Positions 17,976 through 26,471 of a stretch of 64,000 bases of DNA are shown piece after piece (position 1 is the first letter of the stretch; every line of letters begins with the position of its first letter). Both the position numbers and the translations under genes were made by a program. This DNA is from Pseudothermotoga sp. (GTDB taxonomy: Bacteria; Thermotogota; Thermotogae; Thermotogales; DSM-5069). The stretch covers positions 52,159 through 116,158 of the forward strand of contig JANXCS010000007.1 of assembly GCA_025060105.1 (NCBI GenBank), given 5' to 3'. Below the pieces are notes generated by a model, which was given only the letters and a program-made list of their open reading frames with translations, did not search any database and had not been told where the DNA came from.

Positions 17976-19673
17976 ATGAAATGGTTGTTGCTGTTAGCTT
18001 TGATTTTGATCCCCATTTTACCTAAGATCAGTGGTTTTGTACTCACACTTCTGAGCTTGACCATGATTTACTCCATCGCAACTATGGGATTGAACTTGAT
18101 CATGGGTTATGCTGGTCAAATTTCCATAGGTCACGCGGCTTTCATGAGTGTTGGCGCGTACACATCGGCGATCTTGGTACAAAAATTTTCTGTTCCCATA
18201 CCGCTATCCTTGATCGCAGCAACTTTCCTTGGTGGAATCACAGGCATTCTTCTAGGTTTTCCTGCGCTCAGATTGAAAGGATTCTACCTCGCGATAGTGA
18301 CGATGGGGTTCGTTGTCGCAGTGGAACAACTCTTTGGTGCTTGGTCAGAGTTGACGGGTGGACATATAGGAATGAGGAACATAAAGCTGTTTGGGACTGA
18401 CAGGGTGAGTTACTATGTCGTCCTGTTCTTCTTGGTCCTATGTTTTTACGTGTTGAGATCGATCGTCAAGGGTAAAACAGGTAAAGCACTGGCGGCAATA
18501 AGGGAGAACGAATTGGTTGCGAGAGTGTTTGGTGTGAATCTGACTTATCACAAAGTAATCGCCTTCAGTGTTGGCTCGGCTTTCGCGGCACTCGCTGGAG
18601 CACTGTACGCGCACACGATAGGTTACATAGCACCAAGCCTCTTTGGACTCGGAAAATCTTTGGATCTGTTAGCGATGGTTGTTATCGGTGGACTTGCTTT
18701 AGAAATAGGACCTTTCTTTGGTGCGGCGTTGTACACAATCCTGCCATTCTTTTTCAGCAGGACACGTTTTTCACTCTCCATAATTTTTGGTTCTATATTG
18801 ATACTGACCGTGCTGTTCATGCCACGGGGAATAGCTTACCATGTCACCAATTTCTGGCTCAAATGGGGAGAACTCCCTCTAGTTTGGTTCAAGAGAAAAC
18901 GTGGAAAACCCGAAGGTAAGTTCATCGAAACTTCAATTGGGAAAATTCACTACGTTGAGGCAGGCGAAGGAGTCCCGATCGTGTGCATCCACGGGAACTT
19001 TGGTTCTTTCAGATGGTTCAAACCGATCTTAGGAAAGATCGAAGGGTTCAGAACGATTGCGTTGGATTTACCCAACTTTGGTTTTTCAGATTGGTGTAAT
19101 CCAAGCATCGATACATACGCAAAAGCAGTAGAAGAATTCTCAGAAAAGCTAAATTTGAAGCAGGTTGTACTGATGGCACACTCTCTTGGTGGAGCTGTAG
19201 CGATGAAATTAGCTTTAAGAAGACCTGATTTGTTGAAAGGTTTGATTTTGATCGACCCATGTCCCGTGGATGGATTACAAACACCGAGTGAGAATTTGCC
19301 ATACCTTGAGCTTTACAAAAGAAACAGATCGATGGTGAGAAAGTCACTTTACGGTTTACTGAGTTCTGTGAGGGATAGAAAATTCGTCGAGAAACTCGTG
19401 GATGATGCTTTGAAGATGAATCCAAACGCTGTGTACGCACATGCAGAAGAGCTTGCCAAGTTCGATTTGACCAGAGAACTTGAGCAATATCGAGTTAAAA
19501 CGATGGTTCTTTGGGGTGATATGGATCCACTTTTGACACGCGAACAAATGGAGAAAACCTCTCGAGCTTTGAACGCCGAGTTAATAATCATTCAGAACGC
19601 GGGTCATACACCATTCGTTGAATCAACAGGGTTGTTCTTGAAAAAGGTCCATAATTTTCTGAAGGAGGTTTGA
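17976..19673 (+). CDS. LivM-like permease fused to an alpha/beta hydrolase
   Basis: Residues 1-300 form a complete LivM-type permease: GYAGQISIGHAAFMSVGAY near 44-62, coupling loop AAIRENELVARVFGVN near 173-188, ending VLFMPRGIAY. Residues about 311-565 form a complete alpha/beta hydrolase: oxyanion strand IHGNFGS (338-344), nucleophile elbow AHSLGG with Ser403, acid Asp517 in WGDMDP, and His544 in NAGHTP. A short basic linker (WFKRKRGKPEGK) joins them with no start signal or frame change. The hydrolase follows the last membrane segment and should face the cytoplasm if the topology is that of LivM. The joined layout suggests that the imported compound, or its ester, lactone or C-C bond, is cleaved at the channel exit. 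Stand-alone LivM proteins are about 300 aa, so the extra domain is the exceptional part. Confidence 0.88.
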   Translation: MKWLLLLALILIPILPKISGFVLTLLSLTMIYSIATMGLNLIMGYAGQISIGHAAFMSVGAYTSAILVQKFSVPIPLSLIAATFLGGITGILLGFPALRLKGFYLAIVTMGFVVAVEQLFGAWSELTGGHIGMRNIKLFGTDRVSYYVVLFFLVLCFYVLRSIVKGKTGKALAAIRENELVARVFGVNLTYHKVIAFSVGSAFAALAGALYAHTIGYIAPSLFGLGKSLDLLAMVVIGGLALEIGPFFGAALYTILPFFFSRTRFSLSIIFGSILILTVLFMPRGIAYHVTNFWLKWGELPLVWFKRKRGKPEGKFIETSIGKIHYVEAGEGVPIVCIHGNFGSFRWFKPILGKIEGFRTIALDLPNFGFSDWCNPSIDTYAKAVEEFSEKLNLKQVVLMAHSLGGAVAMKLALRRPDLLKGLILIDPCPVDGLQTPSENLPYLELYKRNRSMVRKSLYGLLSSVRDRKFVEKLVDDALKMNPNAVYAHAEELAKFDLTRELEQYRVKTMVLWGDMDPLLTREQMEKTSRALNAELIIIQNAGHTPFVESTGLFLKKVHNFLKEV

Positions 19674-19675
19674 AC

Positions 19676-20659
19676 ATGAAACATGCAAGGATCGTTTCTT
19701 CTGGTCGTTATGTTCCAAGCAAAATCATGACCAACGAACAATTTGAAAATCTTGTTCATTTCAAGATCGATCCTTACTTTTCAGAGCAAATCGGGATAAA
19801 GCATCGGCACCTTTCAAACGATGAAGAAACTCCCACGTTCATGGCAGCAGAAGCAGCGAAGAGAGCCCTTGAGAGGATCAACATGAAACCAGAAGAGATA
19901 GACTTGATCATCGTCGGCACAGACACACCCGAAGCCATATCTCCTCCAGATGCGCCGAGGGTTCAATACCTCATCGGTGCGCATAAAGCAGAACCTCTTG
20001 CGTTCAATGTGAATGCTTCTTGTGCCAATGGAGCTCTGCTTTTGGATATCGCCGCACGTTACATAGCCATGGGTGATTACAAAAATGTTCTTGTGATAGG
20101 TGTCTACGCTATGACTAAGTTTTTGAACTGGAAGTATTCATGGGAAGCACTATTTTCAGATGGCGCCGGTGCTCTCATTTTAACTGCATCTGAGCAACCA
20201 GGCTATCTTGGTAGTGTCGCTCGGAGCGATGGTAGTTGGTGGTACAACTGGGGTATTTACATGGGAGCAGGGACGATGAACATTCAAGGTTTTGAAAGAG
20301 GGCTACATAAGCTCGATTTGAGAGCAGCTTATCCAGCCACGGTCAACGAGGAAGGTTGGCCCATGTTGCTCAACAAGTTGATGGAGAAATGTGGTTTTTC
20401 AAAGGACGAAATTGGAATGATCTTTTTCACCCAGGTGAGAAAGAAGACGATACAAAAGGTCATGGAAACCATAGGACTTCCAGAGGAGAAAGCGTACATG
20501 ATCATGCACAAGTACGGTTACACTGGTTCAGCTTGTGTCTACATGGCTTATGACGATGCTTACGATGAAGGGAAATTGAACGACCTTGAAGGTAAGATCA
20601 TCATCTTTCTCACCTCGGGGGTGGGATACCAACAAGTGGCTGTTGCCTTCAGAGTGTGA
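19676..20659 (+). CDS. Second KAS III-like enzyme, catalytic His and Asn replaced
   Basis: The 327-aa protein has a FabH fold with the nucleophile cysteine retained in NVNASCANGA (Cys116). At the FabH His position the sequence is FFTQVRKK (Thr252), and at the Asn position of GNTSAAS it is YGYTGSAC (Tyr282), so the usual Cys-His-Asn triad is lost. It may catalyse acyl transfer, hydrolysis or a retro-Claisen step with a different acid/base, or act as a partner of the first KAS III-like protein. ATG 19676 follows AAGGAGG with 7-nt spacing and starts 2 bp after the fusion gene stop. Confidence 0.78.
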   Translation: MKHARIVSSGRYVPSKIMTNEQFENLVHFKIDPYFSEQIGIKHRHLSNDEETPTFMAAEAAKRALERINMKPEEIDLIIVGTDTPEAISPPDAPRVQYLIGAHKAEPLAFNVNASCANGALLLDIAARYIAMGDYKNVLVIGVYAMTKFLNWKYSWEALFSDGAGALILTASEQPGYLGSVARSDGSWWYNWGIYMGAGTMNIQGFERGLHKLDLRAAYPATVNEEGWPMLLNKLMEKCGFSKDEIGMIFFTQVRKKTIQKVMETIGLPEEKAYMIMHKYGYTGSACVYMAYDDAYDEGKLNDLEGKIIIFLTSGVGYQQVAVAFRV

Positions 20660-20670
20660 GGTGATGAAGA

Positions 20671-21462
20671 ATGTTCCAAACCTCCGATGGCGTTTTGATA
20701 GATTACGAGTTTCATCCCGCTGAAGGCGAAGTAGTAACACTGTTGAACGGTATTTTCATGAACTGTCACAGCTGGGATTTTCTTCTGAAAGATCTGAAGG
20801 GACGCTATTCAGTACTCACACACAACTTCAGATGTCAATGGACCTCTTCGAATGGGGATTGTTCGTTTGAAAAACACGTTCAAGATTTGAAGGAACTATG
20901 TGATCATTTAAACATAGACAAGTTGCATTTGGTCGGCACATCCTACGGTGCAGAAGTTGGGATGCACTTCGCCATCAAATATCCACAGATGGTGAAAAGT
21001 CTTGTAGTAATCACGGCCACAGCACGCGTGACTCCTTACATTCGAAACCTCGCGTTGAGATGGAAAGCAGGTGCCGAGACGAAAGATCCCATCAAGTTCG
21101 TGCTGAGTTGGTTGAACGATGTCTACAGTGAAAAGTTCATAGATGAACATCCAGATCTGTTGAGCAACATCGTGACCAGGATGAGTGGTTTCAACTACGA
21201 AGGTGCCATCATGTTATTAGATTCCTTCTTACAGATGGAACACGATCCTCTCGTTGAGAAGCTCTCGAAGATAGATTGCCCAACACTCGTTATAGTTGCC
21301 GAGTACGATCGAGTGAAACCTCCACACTTTTCATACGAGATCGCTTCCCAAGTCAAAGGCTCCAAATTGGTGTGTATACCAGATACTGGGCACGCCATCG
21401 TGGTGGAAAAACCGTGGATCGTCTCGTATCTTGTAAGGTCACACTTAGCTTTGCTGGTTTGA
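20671..21462 (+). CDS. Stand-alone alpha/beta hydrolase
   Basis: The 263-aa cytoplasmic alpha/beta hydrolase has nucleophile Ser91 in VGTSYGAE, acid Asp213 in VAEYDRVKPP and His241 in DTGHAI, a complete triad with the usual spacing. It lacks a signal peptide. It is the last gene of the long plus-strand cluster and comes 11 bp after the second KAS III-like gene. It could cleave an ester, thioester or C-C bond of a pathway intermediate; family membership alone does not decide. Its last 18 bp overlap the convergent cutA 3' end. Confidence 0.85.
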   Translation: MFQTSDGVLIDYEFHPAEGEVVTLLNGIFMNCHSWDFLLKDLKGRYSVLTHNFRCQWTSSNGDCSFEKHVQDLKELCDHLNIDKLHLVGTSYGAEVGMHFAIKYPQMVKSLVVITATARVTPYIRNLALRWKAGAETKDPIKFVLSWLNDVYSEKFIDEHPDLLSNIVTRMSGFNYEGAIMLLDSFLQMEHDPLVEKLSKIDCPTLVIVAEYDRVKPPHFSYEIASQVKGSKLVCIPDTGHAIVVEKPWIVSYLVRSHLALLV

Positions 21463-21762
21463 TATCGTTCCAATCAACCAACTGAGATAATCTCTGTCCA
21501 CATTCTTTGCTTCTATCGAGATGATGGCTGGTGTAGTGTAAGGATGAGATTTTTTCAACACTTCGAAAACCTCATCTTCTTTGAACTTGTCCGTTTTCAG
21601 AATGGCAGCCCATTCCTGATCTTCAACGATTCTACCTTGCCACCAGTAACCAGATTGAATTTGAAAGATGTTGAAACAAGCGATCTTCCTTTCTTCGAGG
21701 AGCCGCTTGCATACGTTCACACAATCTTCCTTCGTTGGAAAGGTGGTGTAGATCAAAACCAT
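21445..21762 (-). CDS. cutA: CutA-like divalent-cation tolerance protein
   Basis: The 105-aa protein is the normal CutA size and has the family pattern MVLIYTTFPTKEDC, IACFNI, YWWQG, EDQEWAAILKTD and HPYTTPAI. CutA is a very stable trimer with a ferredoxin-like fold, linked in E. coli to copper tolerance, of uncertain function elsewhere. The frame is open further upstream, but ATG 21762 follows GGAGGTG and matches the family N-terminus. It follows the system 3 livF on the same strand at a distance of 71 bp. Confidence 0.9.
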   Translation of the reverse strand: MVLIYTTFPTKEDCVNVCKRLLEERKIACFNIFQIQSGYWWQGRIVEDQEWAAILKTDKFKEDEVFEVLKKSHPYTTPAIISIEAKNVDRDYLSWLIGTISNQQS

Positions 21763-21833
21763 TCGAGCACCTCCACAAACCCACACAGAATCGTGAGTGT
21801 AGAAATTGAGAGTTAAAAATGCCAAATGTCGTT

Positions 21834-22541
21834 TCACATGCCCAAATAAGCTTTTTTGACCAGCTCACTCTCGAGCAACTCTTTCCCAGATCCATGCGCA
21901 ATTATCCTACCGGTTTGAAGCACGTAACCTCTATCAGCTATTTCTAAAGCTTCTTGAACTTTTTGTTCGACCAGCAAAATGGCAACGCGTTTTTCTTTAT
22001 TTATTTGTTTCAGTGCATCTAGAACTTTGTCTACCATGATCGGCATCAAACCGAGTGACATTTCATCAACGAGTATGAGCTTAGGATCGGCCATCAACGC
22101 TCTACCTATGGCGAGCATTTGTTGCTCTCCACCAGACAGAGTCTCGGCTTTCTGATTTTCACGCTCCTTCAGCCTTGGAAACAGATCAAAAACTTCTTTC
22201 AGTAGTCTGCTGATCTTGACACGATCGTTCAGCGTGTAGGCACCCATCAAGAGATTGTCCTTCACGGACATTTTACCGAATACATGTCGGCCTTCAGGCA
22301 CGTGTGCTATCCCTAAGCGCACTATTTCGTGTGCAGTGAATCTGTGTATGGGTTTACCCAGAAACTCTATCTCACCGGTTATGGGTTTCAACAAGCCAGA
22401 GATCGTCCTCAGAACGGTTGACTTACCAGCACCATTAGAGCCCACGATTGCAACGAATTCACCTTCGCCGACCGATATAGAAACATCGAAGACTACGGCT
22501 ATCCCGTCATAACCTGCGGTCAAGTTTTTTACTCTTAGCAT
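21834..22541 (-). CDS. ABC transporter ATPase LivF-like (system 3)
   Basis: The 235-aa ATPase begins MLRVKNLTAGYDG. It has Walker A GSNGAGKST, LGIAHVPEGRHVFGKMSVKDNL, signature LSGGEQQMLAIGRAL, Walker B LILVDEMSLGL and the terminal KKAYLGM. The frame extends upstream, but ATG 22541 with GAGAGGTAC ahead gives the family N-terminus. It overlaps the livG-like gene by 35 bp. Confidence 0.9.
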   Translation of the reverse strand: MLRVKNLTAGYDGIAVVFDVSISVGEGEFVAIVGSNGAGKSTVLRTISGLLKPITGEIEFLGKPIHRFTAHEIVRLGIAHVPEGRHVFGKMSVKDNLLMGAYTLNDRVKISRLLKEVFDLFPRLKERENQKAETLSGGEQQMLAIGRALMADPKLILVDEMSLGLMPIMVDKVLDALKQINKEKRVAILLVEQKVQEALEIADRGYVLQTGRIIAHGSGKELLESELVKKAYLGM

Positions 22542-23262
22542 AGTACCTCTCCCCCAGATAAGCTTTGATGACTTCCTCGTTGTTGATGATCTCAACTGGC
22601 TTGCCTTCAGCGATTTTCTTGCCTGCACTCAGAACGACAACCCTGTTGGATATTGGCATGATCGCCTCCATGATGTGCTCAACGATTAAGAGCGTTATGC
22701 CGGATCTGTTGAGCTTCACACATAGATCCATCGCTTCCTTTATCTCTGACTGATTCAAGCCAGCCATTGCCTCGTCAAGCATGATCATTCTCGGCTTGGT
22801 TGCTAAGACTCGTGCTATCTCAAGCCTCTTTTTATCAGCGATCGTCAAATTTCCAGCGAACATGTCACGTTTGTCCCACAAGTGTGTCAAATGAAGTACT
22901 TCTTCTGCTATCTTCTGAGCTTCCTTTTTATTGGAGGATCTCAAAAAGGCACCAGTTAACACGTTGTCTCTGACGGTCATATCCTTCAAAGGTTTGACGA
23001 TCTGGAAGGTTCTCGTCAAACCCATCATGGTTATTTCGTGTGAGGGTTTACCCGTTATGTCCTTTCCGTCAAAAAACACCTGCCCACTGAAAGGTTTATA
23101 AAATCCACTTATGCAATTGAAGAGTGTGGTTTTGCCCGCACCGTTTGGACCTATGAGACTGACGATCTCGCCTTCTTTCACAACGAACGAAACGTTATCG
23201 TTCGCCACGAGGCTACCAAATTTCATCGTAATTCCCCGCACTTCAAGCAACGGTTTTGCCAT
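22507..23262 (-). CDS. ABC transporter ATPase LivG-like (system 3)
   Basis: The 251-aa ATPase has Walker A GPNGAGKTT, MMGLTRTFQIVKPLKDMTVRDNV, the atypical signature zone NLTIADKKRLEIARVL and Walker B MIMLDEAMAGLNQSE. The ATG at 23262 follows AGGAGGATCGAA. It overlaps the LivM-like gene by 20 bp. Confidence 0.9.
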   Translation of the reverse strand: MAKPLLEVRGITMKFGSLVANDNVSFVVKEGEIVSLIGPNGAGKTTLFNCISGFYKPFSGQVFFDGKDITGKPSHEITMMGLTRTFQIVKPLKDMTVRDNVLTGAFLRSSNKKEAQKIAEEVLHLTHLWDKRDMFAGNLTIADKKRLEIARVLATKPRMIMLDEAMAGLNQSEIKEAMDLCVKLNRSGITLLIVEHIMEAIMPISNRVVVLSAGKKIAEGKPVEIINNEEVIKAYLGERYYAKSKKLDRRL

Positions 23263-24211
23263 ATTCGATCCTCCTTCTTTTGCGAATTCTCAGAAGTCCA
23301 AGTACTCCCCTCGGTTCGAAGATAACGATGACCATTATCAGTACCCCGTAGATCATCAGATCTATACCTTTACCAGTACCACCGAGATAGGTACGCGTGT
23401 ACTCCGAGAGAGGAATCAGAATGGCTGCCCCGACGATCGGACCATAAATGTTCCCCAGTCCGCCCAAGACGGTGAGTAAAACGATCTTCATAGATGTTTC
23501 AAGCCCGAACACCATGAATGGATCTATATAGAGTATGTACTGTGCGTACAACGTGCCGAAAATGGCCGTCAACATCGAGCTGACAATCATTGCCAGCAGC
23601 TTGTACTTTGCGGTGTCAATGCCTAAGGCTTCCGCCGCTTCGTGGCTTTCCCTTATGGCTTTCAAGTAATAACCCATCTTGTTGTGCTCGATCGAAATGG
23701 AAACGAACAAGGTCAAAATGAACAGACCGTAAGCGATCAGTATGTAAGGCATCTTCGATCCATGAAACTGCATCGCCCATAAACTGTCCGGAACAACCGG
23801 TATAGAGATGCCTGTTGCACCTTCAACGTAGTCCCAGCTCACAAACAGTTGTTTTATAATCTCAGCCACCGCAAGTGTGGCGACAGCAAAGTAGTGACCT
23901 TTCAATCGAAAACATGGATAACTTACCAAAAAGGCTATAATGCCTGCGAACACAGCGCCAAGCATCATACCAAGCCACGGCGAGATACCGAACTTGTAGA
24001 AGAGAACCGTTGAGGTGTAAGCACCTATACCAAAGAAGGCTGCATGTCCAAAGGAGGTTTGCCCCGCAAAACCTGTTATGATGTTCCAAGCTTCCCCAAG
24101 GCCTGCAAAGATGATGGTCATCAACATGACGTGTTGAAAGTTGACGTTTCTCACGATCAAGGGAAGTAACAATAGAACCAAAAGAATTACGAGTAAAGGC
24201 GTTTTTCTCAT
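23243..24211 (-). CDS. Branched-chain-type ABC permease LivM-like (system 3)
   Basis: This 322-aa membrane protein has GFAGQTSFGHAAFFGIGAYTS, the coupling loop LKAIRESHEAAEALGIDTAKYK and the closing FEPRGVLGLL. No extra domain follows the last membrane segment, unlike system 2. ATG 24211 is preferred (GGTGGTGA ahead); GTG 24223, which overlaps the upstream stop, is an alternative. Confidence 0.9.
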   Translation of the reverse strand: MRKTPLLVILLVLLLLPLIVRNVNFQHVMLMTIIFAGLGEAWNIITGFAGQTSFGHAAFFGIGAYTSTVLFYKFGISPWLGMMLGAVFAGIIAFLVSYPCFRLKGHYFAVATLAVAEIIKQLFVSWDYVEGATGISIPVVPDSLWAMQFHGSKMPYILIAYGLFILTLFVSISIEHNKMGYYLKAIRESHEAAEALGIDTAKYKLLAMIVSSMLTAIFGTLYAQYILYIDPFMVFGLETSMKIVLLTVLGGLGNIYGPIVGAAILIPLSEYTRTYLGGTGKGIDLMIYGVLIMVIVIFEPRGVLGLLRIRKRRRIEYGKTVA

Positions 24212-24216
24212 CCCGT

Positions 24217-25077
24217 TCACCACCCGAAAAGACCTTTGGGTCTGAACTGAAGAACGAGCAGATAAATCAGAAAAGCTATTGCATACTTGAACTGCGTGCC
24301 AAGGTAAAAACCTCCTATCGTTTCAGCAAGGCCGATCATGATACCTGCGTAAAAGGCGCCCCATATGTTTCCAAAACCACCGAGTGCCACTATCACGAAC
24401 GCCAGAAGCCCGTACATCGCGCCGGATTCTGGATAGACCGGAAATATGCCAGAAAGGAGCGTACCGGCCACACCCACGCAAACACCGGACAGTGCGAAGG
24501 TAAACATGTACACCTTCTCGGTGTCAACACCCATCAATTCCGCTACATCTTTACTCTGCGCGGTTGCCTGAATCGCTTTTCCAAATTTAGTCTTTTTTAT
24601 GAACATCGCCACGGCGAGCGTCATGACGATACTGCCGAACGCCGCGACGAGCTGTGGCAAGCCGATGACCACATTGAAGATGATGAACCTTTTCCCAGAC
24701 AAGATCGATTCACCAACGAATCTGTAGTTTGGGCTCCATAAGAATTGGGCCAAGTTTCTGATGAACAAACTCAAACCAAAAGTTGCAAGTAAAGCCATGA
24801 GCCCAGGTGCATTCACAACGCGTTTTATAACGAGTCTATAGGAAAGAATTGCTATCAATGCAGTAACGATCGCTGCAATGGGTAATGAAATCAATGGATC
24901 CCACTTCAAAAGAGCATAGAGCCAGAAAACAATGTACATGGACATCATCATGAAATCCCCGTGTGCAAAATTGATTATGTCCATCAAACCCCAGATCAAT
25001 GTCAAGCCAACTGCCACAAGCGAGTAAACACTGCCAACGAGTACACCAGTAACGATAAGTTGACCGAGCATGTTCAT
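24217..25077 (-). CDS. Branched-chain-type ABC permease LivH-like (system 3)
   Basis: This 286-aa membrane protein contains GVLVGSVYSLVAVGLTLIWGLMDIINFAHGDFMMM, the coupling loop IQATAQSKDVAELMGVDTEKV, and YGLLAFVIVALGGFGNIWGA. It is preceded by a strong intercistronic hairpin that separates it from the binding-protein gene. Confidence 0.92.
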   Translation of the reverse strand: MNMLGQLIVTGVLVGSVYSLVAVGLTLIWGLMDIINFAHGDFMMMSMYIVFWLYALLKWDPLISLPIAAIVTALIAILSYRLVIKRVVNAPGLMALLATFGLSLFIRNLAQFLWSPNYRFVGESILSGKRFIIFNVVIGLPQLVAAFGSIVMTLAVAMFIKKTKFGKAIQATAQSKDVAELMGVDTEKVYMFTFALSGVCVGVAGTLLSGIFPVYPESGAMYGLLAFVIVALGGFGNIWGAFYAGIMIGLAETIGGFYLGTQFKYAIAFLIYLLVLQFRPKGLFGW

Positions 25078-25106
25078 CCCCTTCCACGATCTTTACAATT
25101 TTTAAA

Positions 25107-25128
25107 GGGGGGGCAACTATGCCCCCCT
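25107..25128 (-). terminator. Intercistronic hairpin after solute-binding-protein gene 3
   Basis: On the minus strand GGGGGGC and GCCCCCC form a 7-bp GC stem with a 6-nt loop, followed by TTTAAAAATT. It begins six bases after the stop codon. It lies before the livH-like start, so partial termination or 3' end protection is expected. Confidence 0.8.
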
Positions 25129-25132
25129 CTTT

Positions 25133-26371
25133 TCACCTCTTCGTCCAATCTGGGAACTGCGGTACAGGTGGTTTTGTCTGATAAGTTTCCGGCCAGACTG
25201 CCTCATAAATCCCGTTGAGGATCTGTGTCATGACGGAAGCCGAGTAAACATTCTGCCCATCGGGGCCAAATTTGATCTTCCCAGAGACAAAATACGGTGC
25301 CTCAAAGGTGTGGTTCTTGAGAACCTCCAACACTTTGGCCGGTTCGGTTGTACCAGCAAGGTTTATCGCCTCAGCTATGACGAGTGCGGAAGCGAAGTCT
25401 TCTAGAGTCGGTCCATCGATATCGACGTTTGATTTGACCTTGTACATCTCGTTGATCTTTGAAAGGATTGGCATCTTCGAGAACAGAGCAGAAGTCGTTG
25501 CGTTAGTTCCAGCAAAGTAATCAGCATCCTTACCGAGGTTAACGACGAACTGTGGATCTTGATACCCTCCACAGTAGGAGAGCACTACCTTAGGAACAAC
25601 GTTGAATTCTTTGTACTTCTTGACAAACATCGTCATGTCACCTATGTAAGATGCATGGAAAATCGCGTCTGGTCTTGCAGATTTGACCCTTTGAACTTCG
25701 ATATCCACGTTTGTAGCGTTCACAGGATATTTCACATCAGCAACGAGACTGAATTCTGGAAAGTCCTTGATTTTTTCCTTCACCATTTGTGCCGCGTGCA
25801 CGCCATATTCGTTGTCGATATACACCACAGCAACTTTCTTTATGTTCGCATTGAATTTTTCGTTGAGGTATCTCAGGTACTCGAAGAAGAAGACTGTTTC
25901 CATACCATCGTGTGGAGCAATCCTGAAGAACCACTTCAAACCTCTCTCAGTGAGAGCTGCAGAACTGGAGGATCCTGCAACGAAAGGTATTCCGTACTTC
26001 TCAGCCACCTGGCTCGCAGGTTTCGTACAGGAAGATTGGTAACATCCAATGAGTGCTACAACTTTTTCATTCCTAATCAATCTCTCTGCCTCAGCCATCG
26101 CGAGTTCTGGGTTCCCTTGATGATCCGCAAAGATGATTTGAACCTTCGCTCCGCGCAGGTTAGGTAAACCTGCGGATTTGGCTAATGACAAAGCGATTTC
26201 TGGATATACCCCATTGATGATCTCTTGTGCAACCTCGATCGCGTATTTGATTTTGACGCCTGTTGCTGCCGCCGCACCGGTGAGCGGGAAGATAGCTCCG
26301 ATCTTGACGACTTCCTGTGCTAGCACTAAAAAGCTCACGAGTAACACAATAACCACCAGCAACTTCTTCAT
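25133..26371 (-). CDS. Liv/HAAT-type ABC transporter solute-binding protein (system 3)
   Basis: This 412-aa periplasmic binding protein has a signal peptide ending near LVLAQ and the family opening KIGAIFPLTGAAAATGVKIKYAIEVAQ. Two cysteines in GCYQSSC near residues 109-114 are unusual at this place and could form a local disulfide. The ATG at 26371 follows an AGGAGGTG Shine-Dalgarno. It has its own consensus promoter and is the first gene of system 3, which ends with livF and probably cutA. The ligand is unknown. Confidence 0.88.
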   Translation of the reverse strand: MKKLLVVIVLLVSFLVLAQEVVKIGAIFPLTGAAAATGVKIKYAIEVAQEIINGVYPEIALSLAKSAGLPNLRGAKVQIIFADHQGNPELAMAEAERLIRNEKVVALIGCYQSSCTKPASQVAEKYGIPFVAGSSSSAALTERGLKWFFRIAPHDGMETVFFFEYLRYLNEKFNANIKKVAVVYIDNEYGVHAAQMVKEKIKDFPEFSLVADVKYPVNATNVDIEVQRVKSARPDAIFHASYIGDMTMFVKKYKEFNVVPKVVLSYCGGYQDPQFVVNLGKDADYFAGTNATTSALFSKMPILSKINEMYKVKSNVDIDGPTLEDFASALVIAEAINLAGTTEPAKVLEVLKNHTFEAPYFVSGKIKFGPDGQNVYSASVMTQILNGIYEAVWPETYQTKPPVPQFPDWTKR

Positions 26372-26396
26372 ACAAACACCTCCTCGGCTTTAAGTG

Positions 26397-26426
26397 TTGT
26401 GAAAATGTTAACAAACTTGCTCACAA
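26397..26426. promoter_or_regulatory. Possible operator downstream of the system 3 promoter
   Basis: Inverted arms TTGTGA (26397-26402) and TCACAA (26421-26426) flank the perfect 8-bp palindrome TGTTAACA (26406-26413). The site lies just downstream of the predicted start of transcription, a typical place for a repressor, but no regulator is encoded nearby. Confidence 0.35.
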
Positions 26427-26434
26427 CCTTTTTG

Positions 26435-26464
26435 ATTATAACGTTTTGAATATGATCGTGTCAA
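26435..26464 (-). promoter_or_regulatory. Consensus promoter for the system 3 operon
   Basis: On the minus strand TTGACA (26459-26464) and TATAAT (26435-26440) are separated by 18 bp, both perfect matches to the sigma-70-type consensus. Transcription would start near 26428. The promoter begins right after the stop codon of the GPH symporter gene. Confidence 0.85.
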
Positions 26465-26471
26465 AAGATAC

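Noticed and set aside
18850..18960. LivM-hydrolase junction as a sequencing artefact
   Set aside because: The frame is continuous, the linker is basic and soluble as expected after a last membrane helix, and no ribosome-binding site or start codon of its own is seen for the hydrolase part. Resequencing would still be the decisive test.
25559..26167. 202-codon plus-strand frame inside the system 3 binding-protein gene
   Set aside because: It is antisense to a clear gene with signal peptide and family motifs; no ribosome-binding site of its own.
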